DNA from: Thermoguttaceae bacterium
GTDB taxonomy: Bacteria > Planctomycetota > Planctomycetia > Pirellulales > Thermoguttaceae
DNA length: 43,550 nt
Direction: 5' to 3'
NCBI GenBank assembly: GCA_017447745.1
Contig: JAFSMW010000084.1
Location: forward strand, 1-43,550
Below, piece after piece: positions 16,096 through 24,326 of the stretch. The stretch's first letter is position 1. Every line of letters begins with the position of its first letter. A program made the translations under genes and the position numbers. Below the pieces are notes generated by a model. It was not told the origin of the DNA. It did no database searches and saw only the letters and a list, made by a program, of their open reading frames with translations.

Positions 16096-16726
16096 GGCAG
16101 TAATAATTAGTAATGAGTAATTAGTAATTAGTAATTGTAAACAGCGTGCAGGTTCCTTTCACGTATTGTATTCTATTAATTTACATAATCCTTCATTTAA
16201 TAAAAGGGGGGGAGGTTGTAATTCGTTATTAGCAATTCGTTATTCGTAATTACTAATTGAGAGTAGCAATTCGGATTGCTTAGCAATTTGCATTTTGAAA
16301 TTATTAGCGCTTTGCAACAAAATCGACGCCGAATAGAGATTTTTTTCAGTCGATACAATACAAAAAGTCGCCTGTATACCTTGCATTTTCGCTATCTTAT
16401 CAAAAATTTTTGAAAATTTTTTAAAAAAATAGCTTTTGGGGGCTTGTAAAAAATCAAAAAAGCGGTTACAATATAATCAACTTAAAGGTAATCTTGTTGG
16501 GCAAAAAACAGATTCGCCTTAAATGTGTGTTTAGATAAATCATCCTGAAAGGCTCTTAGGGCAATTGAGCGTCGGGTTGAGTTATCAATATTTACCATTT
16601 ACAGACTGCGAAAATACTAGATTCTGTGTTTTTTGCCATTGGTTCAGGGTTATTCCGATTTTTTGGCGAAAAACCATTAGAATCGGAACTTTTTCTTGTC
16701 TTAGCCCCTCTAATCTTTTGAAAGAC
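16096..16726. other. Divergent intergenic region, galM / sigma factor
   Basis: About 630 bases. TTAGTAA-type repeats occupy 16096-16136 and 16217-16262. A run of seven G at 16206-16212 follows an A/T-rich stretch, as in several divergent gaps of this window. The rest is A/T-rich and holds the predicted promoter at 16444-16472 and a leader of about 250 nt before the sigma-factor start. The frame of the sigma gene is open back to a TTG at 16565, but those 54 codons look non-coding. Confidence 0.6.
16444..16472 (+). promoter_or_regulatory. Predicted promoter, TTGTAA-N17-TACAAT
   Basis: The -35 is TTGTAA at 16444-16449 and the -10 is TACAAT at 16467-16472, overlapping a second TATAAT at 16472-16477. 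It lies in a strongly A/T-rich stretch upstream of the ECF sigma factor. Predicted by eye. Confidence 0.5.
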
Positions 16727-17275
16727 GTGAATATCCCTGAAGATAAGCAAACGATTCAATCGGTTCTGGCTGGCAATCGCGAAGCGTTTGGCAGCTTAGT
16801 GAGCAAGTATCAGGACAGGTTATATCATTCGTTATTGTGCATGTTGGGCAATCCCGACGACGCGCTCGAGTTGACGCAAGACGCCTTTGTTCAGGCTCTG
16901 GTCAATTTGGAGAAATTCCGCGGCGAATCCGGGTTTTATACATGGCTTTATCGAATAGCGATTAACATGGCGTCCAGCTTAAAGCGAAAACGCGTCCTGG
17001 TTTCTTACGATCAATTGGCAGAGAATGCGTCGTTTAACCCGGTTGATCAAAGCGATTCTCCGGAACGCGAAATGGAAGTCAAAGAGAATCAGCAGCGAGT
17101 TTGGGAAGCCATCGGCAAAGTGGCTCCCGATTTTCGGCAGGTTCTTATCCTTCGCGAAATTGAAGGGATGGATTACGAACAGATATCCCTGGTTTTGAAT
17201 ATCAAAATCGGGACTGTTCGAAGCAGGCTGTTTAGGGCAAGATTACAGCTGGCAGAAAATCTTTCAGATAAGTAA
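16727..17275 (+). CDS. ECF-type RNA polymerase sigma factor
   Basis: A 182-residue sigma-70 family protein. Seen: region 2 with FGSLVSKYQDRLYHSLLCMLGNPDDALELTQDAFVQA and FRGESGFYTWLYRIAINMA, the core-binding and -10-melting helices. A short linker and region 4 with REIEGMDYEQISLVLNIKIGTVRSRLFRAR, the -35-binding helix-turn-helix, follow. I start at the GTG at 16727, preceded by GAAAG, because upstream codons show no family similarity. The anti-sigma gene begins 36 bases after the stop, so the two form an operon, typical of ECF systems responding to envelope or stress signals. Which genes it controls cannot be read from the window. Confidence 0.9.
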   Translation: MNIPEDKQTIQSVLAGNREAFGSLVSKYQDRLYHSLLCMLGNPDDALELTQDAFVQALVNLEKFRGESGFYTWLYRIAINMASSLKRKRVLVSYDQLAENASFNPVDQSDSPEREMEVKENQQRVWEAIGKVAPDFRQVLILREIEGMDYEQISLVLNIKIGTVRSRLFRARLQLAENLSDK

Positions 17276-17311
17276 TATAATTTAATATACTTATTTTATT
17301 TTGAAAGAACC

Positions 17312-18274
17312 ATGAAAGTAGAAGATTTAGAGGCTTTAGAGGCATATTTCGATAAGGAAATGTCTCCAGAGGAAGCTATTGAATTTGAAAAACGCCTTGA
17401 GGCGGAGCCAGAGCTTCGCCAAGAGTTGGAGTCGTTCAAACGTTGTTCGGCTTTAATATCTCACTTCCCCAAGATCAAAGTTCCTTTTGACCTTTCAAAA
17501 TCGGTTTTGGAACGCGCCGCTACAGAATCGCCTTCCCCTTTTGCTTTAGCGGATTCGCCGGTTGATCTTGGTTTCTTATCCGCCGATTCTGTTTTGGAAT
17601 CCACTGACGGCGAACCCGCACAAGAGTCTGTTTCAAAAGAGTCTGAAAATAATTACGTCGACGATTGGCAGCAGCCGACGATCATGCAGCGCATTTCTCG
17701 CGCTATGCTTTGGCCGACGTTGGTTATAATTATTGCAATTGGAATGTATCTTTCCAATCCCAAAGACAACAGCGCTCCCATTCAAACCAAACCGGACGAA
17801 TCGGAGATTGCAGATACGTCCTCAAACGACAATCCTAAAGGACTGGAAACCTCTGTTCCGTTTCTCAATCCGCCTGCTGACCCCAATGGCAGTCCCATGA
17901 TGGAAGCGGTTGAGGAAGATCCCGGCGTTGTCTTGCTGCCTGCTAACGACACCGTTGAGGAAGACGTTCCCGTTTCCGTTCAAGCGTCGAATGAAGTTCA
18001 GTTTCAGATTGCTTGTTCTGTAGACGCTCAAAAATTTAACGCTCAACAATGGATTGCAGTATTAAAAGAACTCGGCGTAGAAACAGACGGTTCCAAAGCG
18101 CCGTTGGAAGTTGGGTCTTGGACGCTTTCAACTACCGCCAGTCAGAGAGCGGAAATTCTTTCCGTTTTAAATTCCGTTCCTGGAGTCGTATCCGTTCAAA
18201 GTTCCGCCGCTAATCAAGCTAATTGGTCTGCAGATAATTCAGCGTTGACGGAAATCCGACTTCAGCCAAAATAG
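17312..18274 (+). CDS. Membrane anti-sigma factor (no zinc-finger motif)
   Basis: A 320-residue predicted single-pass membrane protein. Seen: an acidic N-terminal helical domain (1-70) with AYFDKEMSPEEAIEFEKRL, typical of anti-sigma cytoplasmic domains, then a Pro/Ser/Asp-rich linker and one transmembrane helix (about 131-148). A periplasmic region of about 170 residues follows, with a low-complexity acidic part and a compact C-terminal domain (about 235-320). The HxxxCxxC zinc motif of ZAS anti-sigma factors is missing. It starts 36 bases after the sigma gene, with GAAAG before the ATG. It presumably binds the sigma factor and releases it on an envelope signal, possibly by regulated proteolysis as for RseA; the function is inferred from position and architecture. 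Confidence 0.78.
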   Translation: MKVEDLEALEAYFDKEMSPEEAIEFEKRLEAEPELRQELESFKRCSALISHFPKIKVPFDLSKSVLERAATESPSPFALADSPVDLGFLSADSVLESTDGEPAQESVSKESENNYVDDWQQPTIMQRISRAMLWPTLVIIIAIGMYLSNPKDNSAPIQTKPDESEIADTSSNDNPKGLETSVPFLNPPADPNGSPMMEAVEEDPGVVLLPANDTVEEDVPVSVQASNEVQFQIACSVDAQKFNAQQWIAVLKELGVETDGSKAPLEVGSWTLSTTASQRAEILSVLNSVPGVVSVQSSAANQANWSADNSALTEIRLQPK

Positions 18275-18285
18275 ACTTCAGCCCC

Positions 18286-18342
18286 AAAAATAGCAATTGG
18301 CAATTATGCGTCGTACGGCGCGAATTGTCAATTGCTATTTTT
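18286..18342. terminator. Bidirectional terminator between anti-sigma gene and gltA
   Basis: 20-bp arms at 18286-18305 and 18323-18342 (AAAAATAGCAATTG... and its inverse) with one G-T wobble and a 17-nt loop. There are A runs on one side and T runs on the other, as expected for a terminator shared by two convergent genes. Confidence 0.8.
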
Positions 18343-18366
18343 CTAACGGCTAATATACTAATCGAA

Positions 18367-19671
18367 TTAATCTCTTTCTTCCAGAGACTTTACAGAACGG
18401 GTTCTTTCGCCGACGTACAATTGTCGCGGGCGGTGAATCTTGTTCTTTTCTGTATTGTGCATCTCTCTGAAATGAGCGATCCAGCCGGGCAGACGACCCA
18501 AGGCAAACAGTACAGTAAACATGTTTTTCGGAATGCCCATCAGGGAGTAGATGATTCCGGAGTAGAAGTCTACGTTCGGATACAGTTTTCGTTCGATGAA
18601 GTAGGAATCCTTGAGCGCGTAATCTTCCAATTCCTGCGCCAGGTCGAACAGCGGGTCTGAGCCTTTGTACTCTTTGATGAGTTTGTCGGCGATGTTCTTT
18701 AATACCACAGCGCGCGGGTCGTAGCTCTTGTAAATGCGGTGTCCGAAGCCCATGAGACGGAACGGGTCGTTGGGGTCTTTCGCCTTATCGATGTACTTGC
18801 CCAGGTCGCGGTTGTCGTTGAGGATGTTTTCCAGCATGACGATGCACGCTTCGTTCGCTCCGCCGTGGAATTCGCCCCACAGAGCGTTAATGCCGGCGGA
18901 CAGGGCGGAAAACATGTTGACGTTACTTGACCCGACCATGCGGACGGCGGACGTTGAGCAGTTTTGACCGTGGTCTGCGTGCAGAATCAAAAGCGTGTTG
19001 AGAGCCTTGACGTACATGGGGTTCATGACGTAATCTTCCGACGGGACGGAGAACATCATGTACAGGAAGTTTTCAGCAAACGAGAGCGCGTTTTTCGGGT
19101 AGATGAACGGCTGACCGATGCTCTGCTTGTGACTGAACGCGGCAATGGTGGGGACTTTGCCCAAGGCGCGGTAGGTCGTCAGTTCCAAGGCTTCCGGGTC
19201 GTTCGGGTCGAGGTAGTCGATAATAAACGCGGGCATCGCCGCCATGATCGACGCCATAATCGCCATCGGGTGCGAGTGTTCCGGGAATCCCTTGAAAATC
19301 TGCTTCATATTTTCATGAAGAAGCGTGTGGTGGCAGATCCCGTGCTGGAATTTATCCAGCTGTTCTTTGGTTGGCAGCTCGCCGTAGATGAGCAGATAGA
19401 CGACTTCCAGATACTGGCAGCTGACCGCCAGTTCTTCAATCGGATAGCCGCGATAACGAAGCTTGCCTTTGTCCCCCTCGATGTACGTAATCTGGCTGAT
19501 TACCGACCCGGTGTTGGCAAACCCCTGATCCATTGTAATCAACCCGGTTTGAGCGAACAGCTTGGAAATATCCAGAGCGCGGTTTCCTTCCGACCCCTGC
19601 AGGACGTCGAAATTCCAGCTTTGATCTCCAATGGTTAATTTCGCCTGTTCGATAACTTTGGCTTCTCCCAT
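18367..19671 (-). CDS. gltA: Citrate synthase
   Basis: A 434-residue hexameric-type (E. coli GltA-like) citrate synthase, catalysing acetyl-CoA + oxaloacetate to citrate. Seen: an N-terminal beta domain, GLITMDQGFANTGSV, SQITYIEGDKGKLRYRGYPIEEL, LILHADHGQNCST, catalytic His269 in GEFHGGANEA, His311 in GFGHRIYKSYDPR, and Asp368 in PNVDFYSG. The positions lie within six residues of the E. coli triad. The start has AGGAGA seven bases upstream, one of the clear Shine-Dalgarno sequences in the window. No other TCA-cycle gene is adjacent. Confidence 0.96.
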   Translation of the reverse strand: MGEAKVIEQAKLTIGDQSWNFDVLQGSEGNRALDISKLFAQTGLITMDQGFANTGSVISQITYIEGDKGKLRYRGYPIEELAVSCQYLEVVYLLIYGELPTKEQLDKFQHGICHHTLLHENMKQIFKGFPEHSHPMAIMASIMAAMPAFIIDYLDPNDPEALELTTYRALGKVPTIAAFSHKQSIGQPFIYPKNALSFAENFLYMMFSVPSEDYVMNPMYVKALNTLLILHADHGQNCSTSAVRMVGSSNVNMFSALSAGINALWGEFHGGANEACIVMLENILNDNRDLGKYIDKAKDPNDPFRLMGFGHRIYKSYDPRAVVLKNIADKLIKEYKGSDPLFDLAQELEDYALKDSYFIERKLYPNVDFYSGIIYSLMGIPKNMFTVLFALGRLPGWIAHFREMHNTEKNKIHRPRQLYVGERTRSVKSLEERD

Positions 19672-19685
19672 GTTAGTCTCCTATG

Positions 19686-20027
19686 GTAGTTGCGAGTAGC
19701 GAAGGAATGGAAGGCGGTAATGAAGTTCGCCACCGGCGAACGGAATTACGCATTCGCCGTCAGGCGAACTTTACAACGGGTTCAACTTTTTGGTTCGCCT
19801 TCGGCGAACTGCGTAACTCCGCTCCTGTTAGTCGCTTCGTTACAGCCTTTCAATCCACTCGAGCTTATACGAAAAAATCCCTCATAGCCAACACTACAAG
19901 GGATAATAGCTACATATTTCAAGCGCTCTCAGACAGAAAAACGTCCGTCTGAATATAATTTAGACATTAGTCGCCAGGTCTAAGGCAATAAAACTATTGC
20001 CTACTGCCTATTGCCTACTGCCTTCAA
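19686..20027. repeat. Palindromic element and TGCCTAC array between rpsR and gltA
   Basis: Bases 19704-19856 are a full copy of the 150-bp palindromic element (GGAATGGAAGGCGGTAAT to GCCTTTCAATCC), preceded by TTGCGAG-like bases. Bases 19996-20026 are TGCCTAC/TGCCTAT units. Between them is about 140 bp with a weak 5-bp hairpin and no gene. Confidence 0.8.
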
Positions 20028-20032
20028 AAAGC

Positions 20033-20314
20033 TCATTCGCCAACGAACGGCAGAAGAGCCATGAATCGAGCGCGCTTGACAGCCTGCTGAACGGCGTTTT
20101 GGCTAATGGCACAGCAGCCATTCTTGCGGCGGCTGAGGATTTTGCCCTGACGGTTGGTCAGTTTTTTGAGCAGTTCAACGTCTTTGTAGTCAACAAACAT
20201 CGGGCGCGGAAGTTTACCATCGACCAAAATGGGGTCCTTTTTCTTAATGTGAACTTTCGGTTTACGATGTCGATTGTTGGCGGCGGCGTTCTTTTTGTTA
20301 GCAAATCGCGGCAT
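20033..20314 (-). CDS. rpsR: Small ribosomal subunit protein bS18
   Basis: A 93-residue basic protein of the 30S platform that binds bS6 and 16S rRNA. Seen: a basic N-terminal tail, [29 protein letters not shown], and the closing [14 protein letters not shown], all hallmarks of bS18. AAGGA precedes the ATG. In most bacteria rpsR sits with rpsF, ssb and rplI; here it stands alone between repeat blocks. The predicted promoter is at 20538-20565, so the leader of about 220 nt contains a complete palindromic repeat. Confidence 0.95.
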   Translation of the reverse strand: MPRFANKKNAAANNRHRKPKVHIKKKDPILVDGKLPRPMFVDYKDVELLKKLTNRQGKILSRRKNGCCAISQNAVQQAVKRARFMALLPFVGE

Positions 20315-20360
20315 GTTTAAATCCTTGGGTTAATAAATACGGTTTTTTGTGAGTTATAAT

Positions 20361-20515
20361 GGAATGAAAGGCGGTAATGGAGTGAGCGTTAGCGAACGAA
20401 ATTACGCATTCGCCGGAACGGCGAACATAACAACGGGGGTTCAATATTTTTGGTTCGCCTTCGGCGAACTGCGTAATTCCGCTCCCGTTGGTCGCTTCAT
20501 TACCGCCTTCCAATC
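20361..20515. repeat. Palindromic GGCGGTAA/TTACCGCC element in the rpsR leader
   Basis: One of the best-preserved copies. The left end is GGAATGAAAGGCGGTAAT and the right end ATTACCGCCTTCCAATC. Inside are ACGCATTCGCCG/CGGCGAAC and GTTCGCC/GGCGAAC hairpins. It would be transcribed as part of the rpsR 5' leader. Confidence 0.85.
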
Positions 20516-20537
20516 TTTTCTTTCAAATGAGATTGGA

Positions 20538-20565
20538 ATTTTAACCATTTTTACGGATATTGCAA
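20538..20565 (-). promoter_or_regulatory. Predicted rpsR promoter, C-tract plus TTGCAA-N16-TAAAAT
   Basis: On the - strand a run of seven C (20566-20572) directly precedes TTGCAA (20560-20565). A 16-bp spacer and TAAAAT (20538-20543) follow. The same C-tract/-35 junction occurs upstream of the Na/Pi cotransporter and the permease genes. Confidence 0.5.
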
Positions 20566-20580
20566 GGGGGGGCGGGAGAA

Positions 20581-20729
20581 AAAGGCAGTAGGCAGTAGGC
20601 AATAGGCATTAGTGAAACTATTTTGAACTTGAATAAATCCGAAACTCTGTTATAATATAAGGGATTAGAGAATTGTTTTATTGAGGCGCTTTGCGTCCTA
20701 TTGCCTACTGCCTACTGCCTACTGCCTTT
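20581..20729. repeat. Two GGCAGTA-type arrays flanking the manC promoter
   Basis: GGCAGTA/GGCAATA units lie at 20583-20612, and the inverse TGCCTAC units at 20699-20728. The promoter-like site at 20629-20656 sits between them. Confidence 0.8.
20629..20656 (+). promoter_or_regulatory. Predicted manC promoter, TTGAAT-N16-TATAAT
   Basis: The -35 is TTGAAT at 20629-20634 and the -10 is TATAAT at 20651-20656, with GAAACTCTG in the spacer. Spacing and spacer core are the same as in the site at 6966-6993. Confidence 0.5.
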
Positions 20730-20736
20730 AATCCCC

Positions 20737-21831
20737 ATGCTTCACGCAATAATTATGGCTGGCGGGAGCGGTTCTCGACTCTGGCCGGAAAGCCGGGCGA
20801 ACCATCCCAAACAACTGCTGAAAATCGGAGCGGATACGCCGCTGATTCGTCAGAGCGTTGACCGCATTCAGACTTTGATTCCTCCAGAACGGATTTATCT
20901 GTCAACTAACTCCCGGCTGGCGCAGCCTCTGCTGGACGCTGTCGAGGTTCTTCCGCCAGAATCCGCAATCGTTGAACCGGCTGGTCGAAATACAGCTGCC
21001 TGTATCGCCCTGGCGGCGGTGCATTGCCTGAAAAAAGACCCGGACGCGACGATGGTTATTCTCACCTCCGACCATCGCATCGCCCCGGAATCGGAATTTC
21101 AAAACTGCGTCAAGGCGGCGGCGGAACTGGTCGAGCAAGACCCGACCCGGCTGATTACCTTTGGAATCGTGCCGCGATGGCCGTCGGAGTCTTACGGGTA
21201 CATTCACCGCTGTTCCGGTTCGGGAGAAGTCGTCAACGGCGTAAACGTCTATCCGGTTAAAGAGTTCAAAGAGAAACCGTCCCGCGACGTGGCGGAGTCG
21301 TTCCTCAAAGACGGGCATTATTTCTGGAATTCCGGCATGTTCGTCTGGAAAGCTCAAACCATTCTGGACAATATCGCCCAATTTGAACCGGAACTCGGCG
21401 CGGCGTTTGACGCTATTGCTCAGGCATGGGATTCCGACCCGGAAACCCGGCAAAAGGTTCTCGCTCAGCAGTTTGCCGCTATGAAAAGCATTTCCATCGA
21501 CTACGCCGTCATGGAGCGATCTCCCAACGTCAGCGTCGTTGAGGCGTCGTTTGACTGGGACGATATTGGTTCCTGGACGTCGCTGGAACGCCTTTCCAAG
21601 CAGGACGAACAGGGAAACACGATTCAGTGCAAGCGTTACGTCTGCGTCGATACCGAAGGGACGATCGTCCGCTGCAGCGACCCCAATCATCTTATTGCCA
21701 CCGTCGGCGTGCGAGACCTGGCGATTATCGAGACCCCGTCCGCGACGCTCGTTATTAACAAAAAGAACGAAGAAGCCGTCCGAAAAGCCGTCGAACAGAT
21801 TAAGGAAAACGACTGGACGCAGTGGCTGTAG
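20737..21831 (+). CDS. manC: Mannose-1-phosphate guanylyltransferase
   Basis: A 364-residue nucleotidyltransferase making GDP-mannose from mannose-1-phosphate and GTP, for glycan synthesis. Seen: the N-terminal pyrophosphorylase loop AGGSGSRLWPESR with PKQLL, NTAACIALAA, LTSDHRI, WPSESYGYI, VKEFKEKP, WNSGMFVWK, SIDYAVMER and FDWDDIGSW. It ends after the left-handed beta-helix start and lacks the phosphomannose isomerase domain of the long bifunctional form. I start at the ATG at 20737: an upstream in-frame ATG would add 12 residues translated from a TGCCTAC repeat. Confidence 0.92.
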   Translation: MLHAIIMAGGSGSRLWPESRANHPKQLLKIGADTPLIRQSVDRIQTLIPPERIYLSTNSRLAQPLLDAVEVLPPESAIVEPAGRNTAACIALAAVHCLKKDPDATMVILTSDHRIAPESEFQNCVKAAAELVEQDPTRLITFGIVPRWPSESYGYIHRCSGSGEVVNGVNVYPVKEFKEKPSRDVAESFLKDGHYFWNSGMFVWKAQTILDNIAQFEPELGAAFDAIAQAWDSDPETRQKVLAQQFAAMKSISIDYAVMERSPNVSVVEASFDWDDIGSWTSLERLSKQDEQGNTIQCKRYVCVDTEGTIVRCSDPNHLIATVGVRDLAIIETPSATLVINKKNEEAVRKAVEQIKENDWTQWL

Positions 21832-21844
21832 GGAGCGTCGAGTG

Positions 21845-21991
21845 ATTGGAAGACGGTAACGAAGCGACCAACGGGAGCGGAGTTACGCAGTTCGCCGAAG
21901 GCGAACCGAAAAATAAACCTGATATTAAGTTCGCCTAACGGCGAATGCGTAATTCCGTTCGCTTCGCGAACTCCATTACCGCCTTTCATCC
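21845..21991. repeat. Palindromic element between convergent manC and PIG-L genes
   Basis: ATTGGAAGACGGTAAC to ATTACCGCCTTTCATCC, with internal GTTCGCC/GGCGAAC hairpins. It lies inverted relative to the copies at 19704 and 20361. It fills the gap between two convergent stops and may act as a terminator for both. Confidence 0.8.
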
Positions 21992-21996
21992 ATTTG

Positions 21997-22812
21997 TTAA
22001 TCAAACAGATAATTGTACTTGCCCGGCGTCATGAGGTCAAACTTGACCTGGCGGACGAATTCTTTGCAGCCGGCTTGACGCTGAATTTCAATCAACGCGC
22101 CGATCTGTTCCTGAGACACGTAGGCGGCGATGCCGGCGAGTTTCTTTTCCAGCAGTTCTTCCGAAACGGTCGTACGCATGTCGGGCGGGGTGAGAAAATC
22201 GCTGTAAGTGGCGTACTCGTACAGAACGGGGAAATCTTCCAGCGGAGCGCCCAGTTCCGGCCAGATGTTTCCTGTTGCATGGAAGACGCTGATAATCATC
22301 TCGTTGTGAGCGGTGCGATGGTCCGGGTGAATGTCGGTGCAGGACGGGAGGAAAATTCTCGTTGGTCGAACCAGACGCAGCAACGCGGTGTACGAGTTCT
22401 GCAAGCCCGTTGCGCCGCTGATAACCGTTGGACCGGGCTGGTTGGTAAAGAAATGCCCGGTGAACTGATCGACGCCGCTGTCGTGGAATCCGAGGAAATG
22501 CAGATGATCCTGTTCCAAGCCCATAGCGGAGAAGGACGCTTCCGCTTCCTGCTGACGAATGGCGGCAATGCAGTTGCGGTGTTCCGGACGGCAGTATCCG
22601 CTTTCGCCGTTGGTGGTAATGGCAGCGTGAACGTTGATGCCGTCGTTGAGAGCTGCAAGGAACGTCAGCCCGGCGCCGAGAATGATGTCGTCGTCATGCG
22701 GAGCGAGGAAAAGCCACGTTTCCTTGCCGTCTTTCCAGTCAACCCAGACGTCTGCCGGGTTCTCGGATGTAATAACCTGTTTGTCTTCTGTTAGTCGTTG
22801 GTAAATTGTCAT
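21997..22812 (-). CDS. PIG-L/LmbE family N-deacetylase
   Basis: A 271-residue zinc hydrolase of the GlcNAc-PI/MshB/BshB deacetylase family. Seen: FLAPHDDDIILGAG, the metal-binding motif (usually HPDD, here HDDD), TNGESGYCRPEHR, and CTDIHPDHRTAHNE with the third metal ligand. These enzymes remove acetyl groups from N-acetylglucosamine conjugates; the substrate here is unknown, and placement next to manC hints at glycan modification. I start at the ATG at 22812, because an alternative at 22890 adds 26 residues encoded by a palindromic repeat. Confidence 0.85.
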   Translation of the reverse strand: MTIYQRLTEDKQVITSENPADVWVDWKDGKETWLFLAPHDDDIILGAGLTFLAALNDGINVHAAITTNGESGYCRPEHRNCIAAIRQQEAEASFSAMGLEQDHLHFLGFHDSGVDQFTGHFFTNQPGPTVISGATGLQNSYTALLRLVRPTRIFLPSCTDIHPDHRTAHNEMIISVFHATGNIWPELGAPLEDFPVLYEYATYSDFLTPPDMRTTVSEELLEKKLAGIAAYVSQEQIGALIEIQRQAGCKEFVRQVKFDLMTPGKYNYLFD

Positions 22813-22843
22813 GGTAGTTAAGTAGTAGTTGAGAGTAACAAGT

Positions 22844-22992
22844 GGATGAAAGGCGGTAATGGAGTGAGCGGAGCGAGCGGAATTACGCATTCGCCGTTAG
22901 GCGAACTTAGGAATTAGGTTCAACTATTTTGGTTCGCCTTCGGCGAACTGCGTAACTCCGCTCCTGTTAGTCGCTTCGTTACCGCCTTTCAT
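22844..22992. repeat. Palindromic element between hydF and PIG-L genes
   Basis: GGATGAAAGGCGGTAATGG to GTTACCGCCTTTCAT, ending three bases after the hydF stop. Internal hairpins are as in the other copies. It is long enough to form a terminator-like structure at the end of hydF. Confidence 0.8.
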
Positions 22993-22994
22993 TT

Positions 22995-24287
22995 TTAATT
23001 ATTAAACGGTTTCAAGGCTCTTTTGAACAGCCCGAGGCAATACGCGATTGTCATGCCGTAGTTGGTAATCGGGACGTTTTGGCGTTTACAGTGCAAAATT
23101 CGTGACAAAACCGCCTTGCGGTTGGTCATGCACGCTCCGCAATGAATAACCAGTTTATAGGCGGACAAATCCTCCGGGAAATCCGCGCCTTGAACGCAAT
23201 CGAAAACGAGATCGCCGCCAACGCGCTTGCGAATTAAATTGGGTATTTTAACGCGTCCGATGTCGTCGCCGATGGGGTGGTGCGAACAGCTTTCAGCAAT
23301 CAGAATTCTGTCGCCCGGCTTGAGCGTTTCGATTGTTTTTGCCCCGTCGGCAAACGCCTCCAAATCCCCTTTAAATCGGGCGAAAAGAACCGAAAAGCCA
23401 GTCATTGGGACGTCTTCCGGAACGAGTTTGGATACGGACGCAAACGCTTGCGAGTCCGTTACAACCAGTTTCGGCTTGACTTTTAAATTATTGAGCGCAA
23501 ACTCCAGCTGCGATTCCTTGACAACGACGCAGCAGCAGGCGTTATCCAGCAAATCGCGAATCGTCTGCACCTGCGGGAGAATGATTCTGCCCTTGGGGGC
23601 TTCTTTGTCAATCGGGACGACAAGCACGACGACGTCGTTTGGCTCAACCATGTCGCCCAGCAGGGACGGTGTGTTGATCCATTCCTCCGGCGCCGCGGCG
23701 AGAATCGCCTGACGAACGGTTGTCAGCGACTTCGAAAGAGTTTCTGGAACGAGCGTCGTTTCGACAACCTGCCGAACCATCGGAACGGTTTCAAGGCGGG
23801 AAACCAGCTCAGCGTTTGGCGCGGCGATGTCGCATTTATTAAATACGACGACAATCGGCGTGTTGCGGCGAGAGAACTCGTCCACCAGCGACTGCTCGAA
23901 ATCCGTCCATTCGCCCGCGGCGGCGACGATAATCGCCAGTTCCGTTCGGTCGAACAGCTTGCGAGTCTTTTCGATTCGCATCTGCCCTAACGCGCCCTGG
24001 TCGTCCACCCCGGCGGTGTCAATAAACACGACGGGACCCAGCGGCAGAAACTCCATCGTCTTTTCGACCGGGTCTGTCGTTGTGCCTGCTACGGGCGAGA
24101 CAATCGAGACGTCCTGACGGGTCATGCAGTTGAGCAGACTGCTCTTGCCGGCGTTGCGGCGTCCGAAAATCCCAATATGAAGGCGCAGAGACTTAACCGT
24201 AAGCAGCTGCGAGCCTTGCGAAAGGTTAGCGCCTCCCGGTTTGTCTATATTATTGTTAGCGTCTTGAGGCAAATTCTTGCCATTCAT
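22995..24287 (-). CDS. hydF: [FeFe]-hydrogenase maturation GTPase HydF
   Basis: A 430-residue three-domain protein. Seen: a TrmE-like G domain with G1 GRRNAGKS (42-49), DTAG (90-93) and NKCD (150-153), then a dimerisation domain, then a cluster domain with Cys334-x-His336 and Cys383-GA-Cys386. This is the CxH...CxxC arrangement that binds the HydF 4Fe-4S cluster. The closing TNYGMTIAYCLGLFKRALKPF is also typical. HydF is the scaffold that carries the 2Fe subcluster to the hydrogenase; it needs HydE and HydG, which are not in the window. It implies hydrogen metabolism under anaerobic conditions. The gene starts 39 bases after rsfS and is likely co-transcribed with it. Confidence 0.95.
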   Translation of the reverse strand: MNGKNLPQDANNNIDKPGGANLSQGSQLLTVKSLRLHIGIFGRRNAGKSSLLNCMTRQDVSIVSPVAGTTTDPVEKTMEFLPLGPVVFIDTAGVDDQGALGQMRIEKTRKLFDRTELAIIVAAAGEWTDFEQSLVDEFSRRNTPIVVVFNKCDIAAPNAELVSRLETVPMVRQVVETTLVPETLSKSLTTVRQAILAAAPEEWINTPSLLGDMVEPNDVVVLVVPIDKEAPKGRIILPQVQTIRDLLDNACCCVVVKESQLEFALNNLKVKPKLVVTDSQAFASVSKLVPEDVPMTGFSVLFARFKGDLEAFADGAKTIETLKPGDRILIAESCSHHPIGDDIGRVKIPNLIRKRVGGDLVFDCVQGADFPEDLSAYKLVIHCGACMTNRKAVLSRILHCKRQNVPITNYGMTIAYCLGLFKRALKPFNN

Positions 24288-24326
24288 AATGATGGACTCC
24301 TGACTGCTAAACGTGCGCTGAACTTG

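Noticed and set aside
16565..16726. Longer sigma factor starting at TTG
   Set aside because: The 54 extra residues have no family similarity and look like translated leader.
20701..20736. Upstream ATG of manC
   Set aside because: Encodes [12 protein letters not shown], a direct translation of the TGCCTAC repeat, before the conserved start of the fold.
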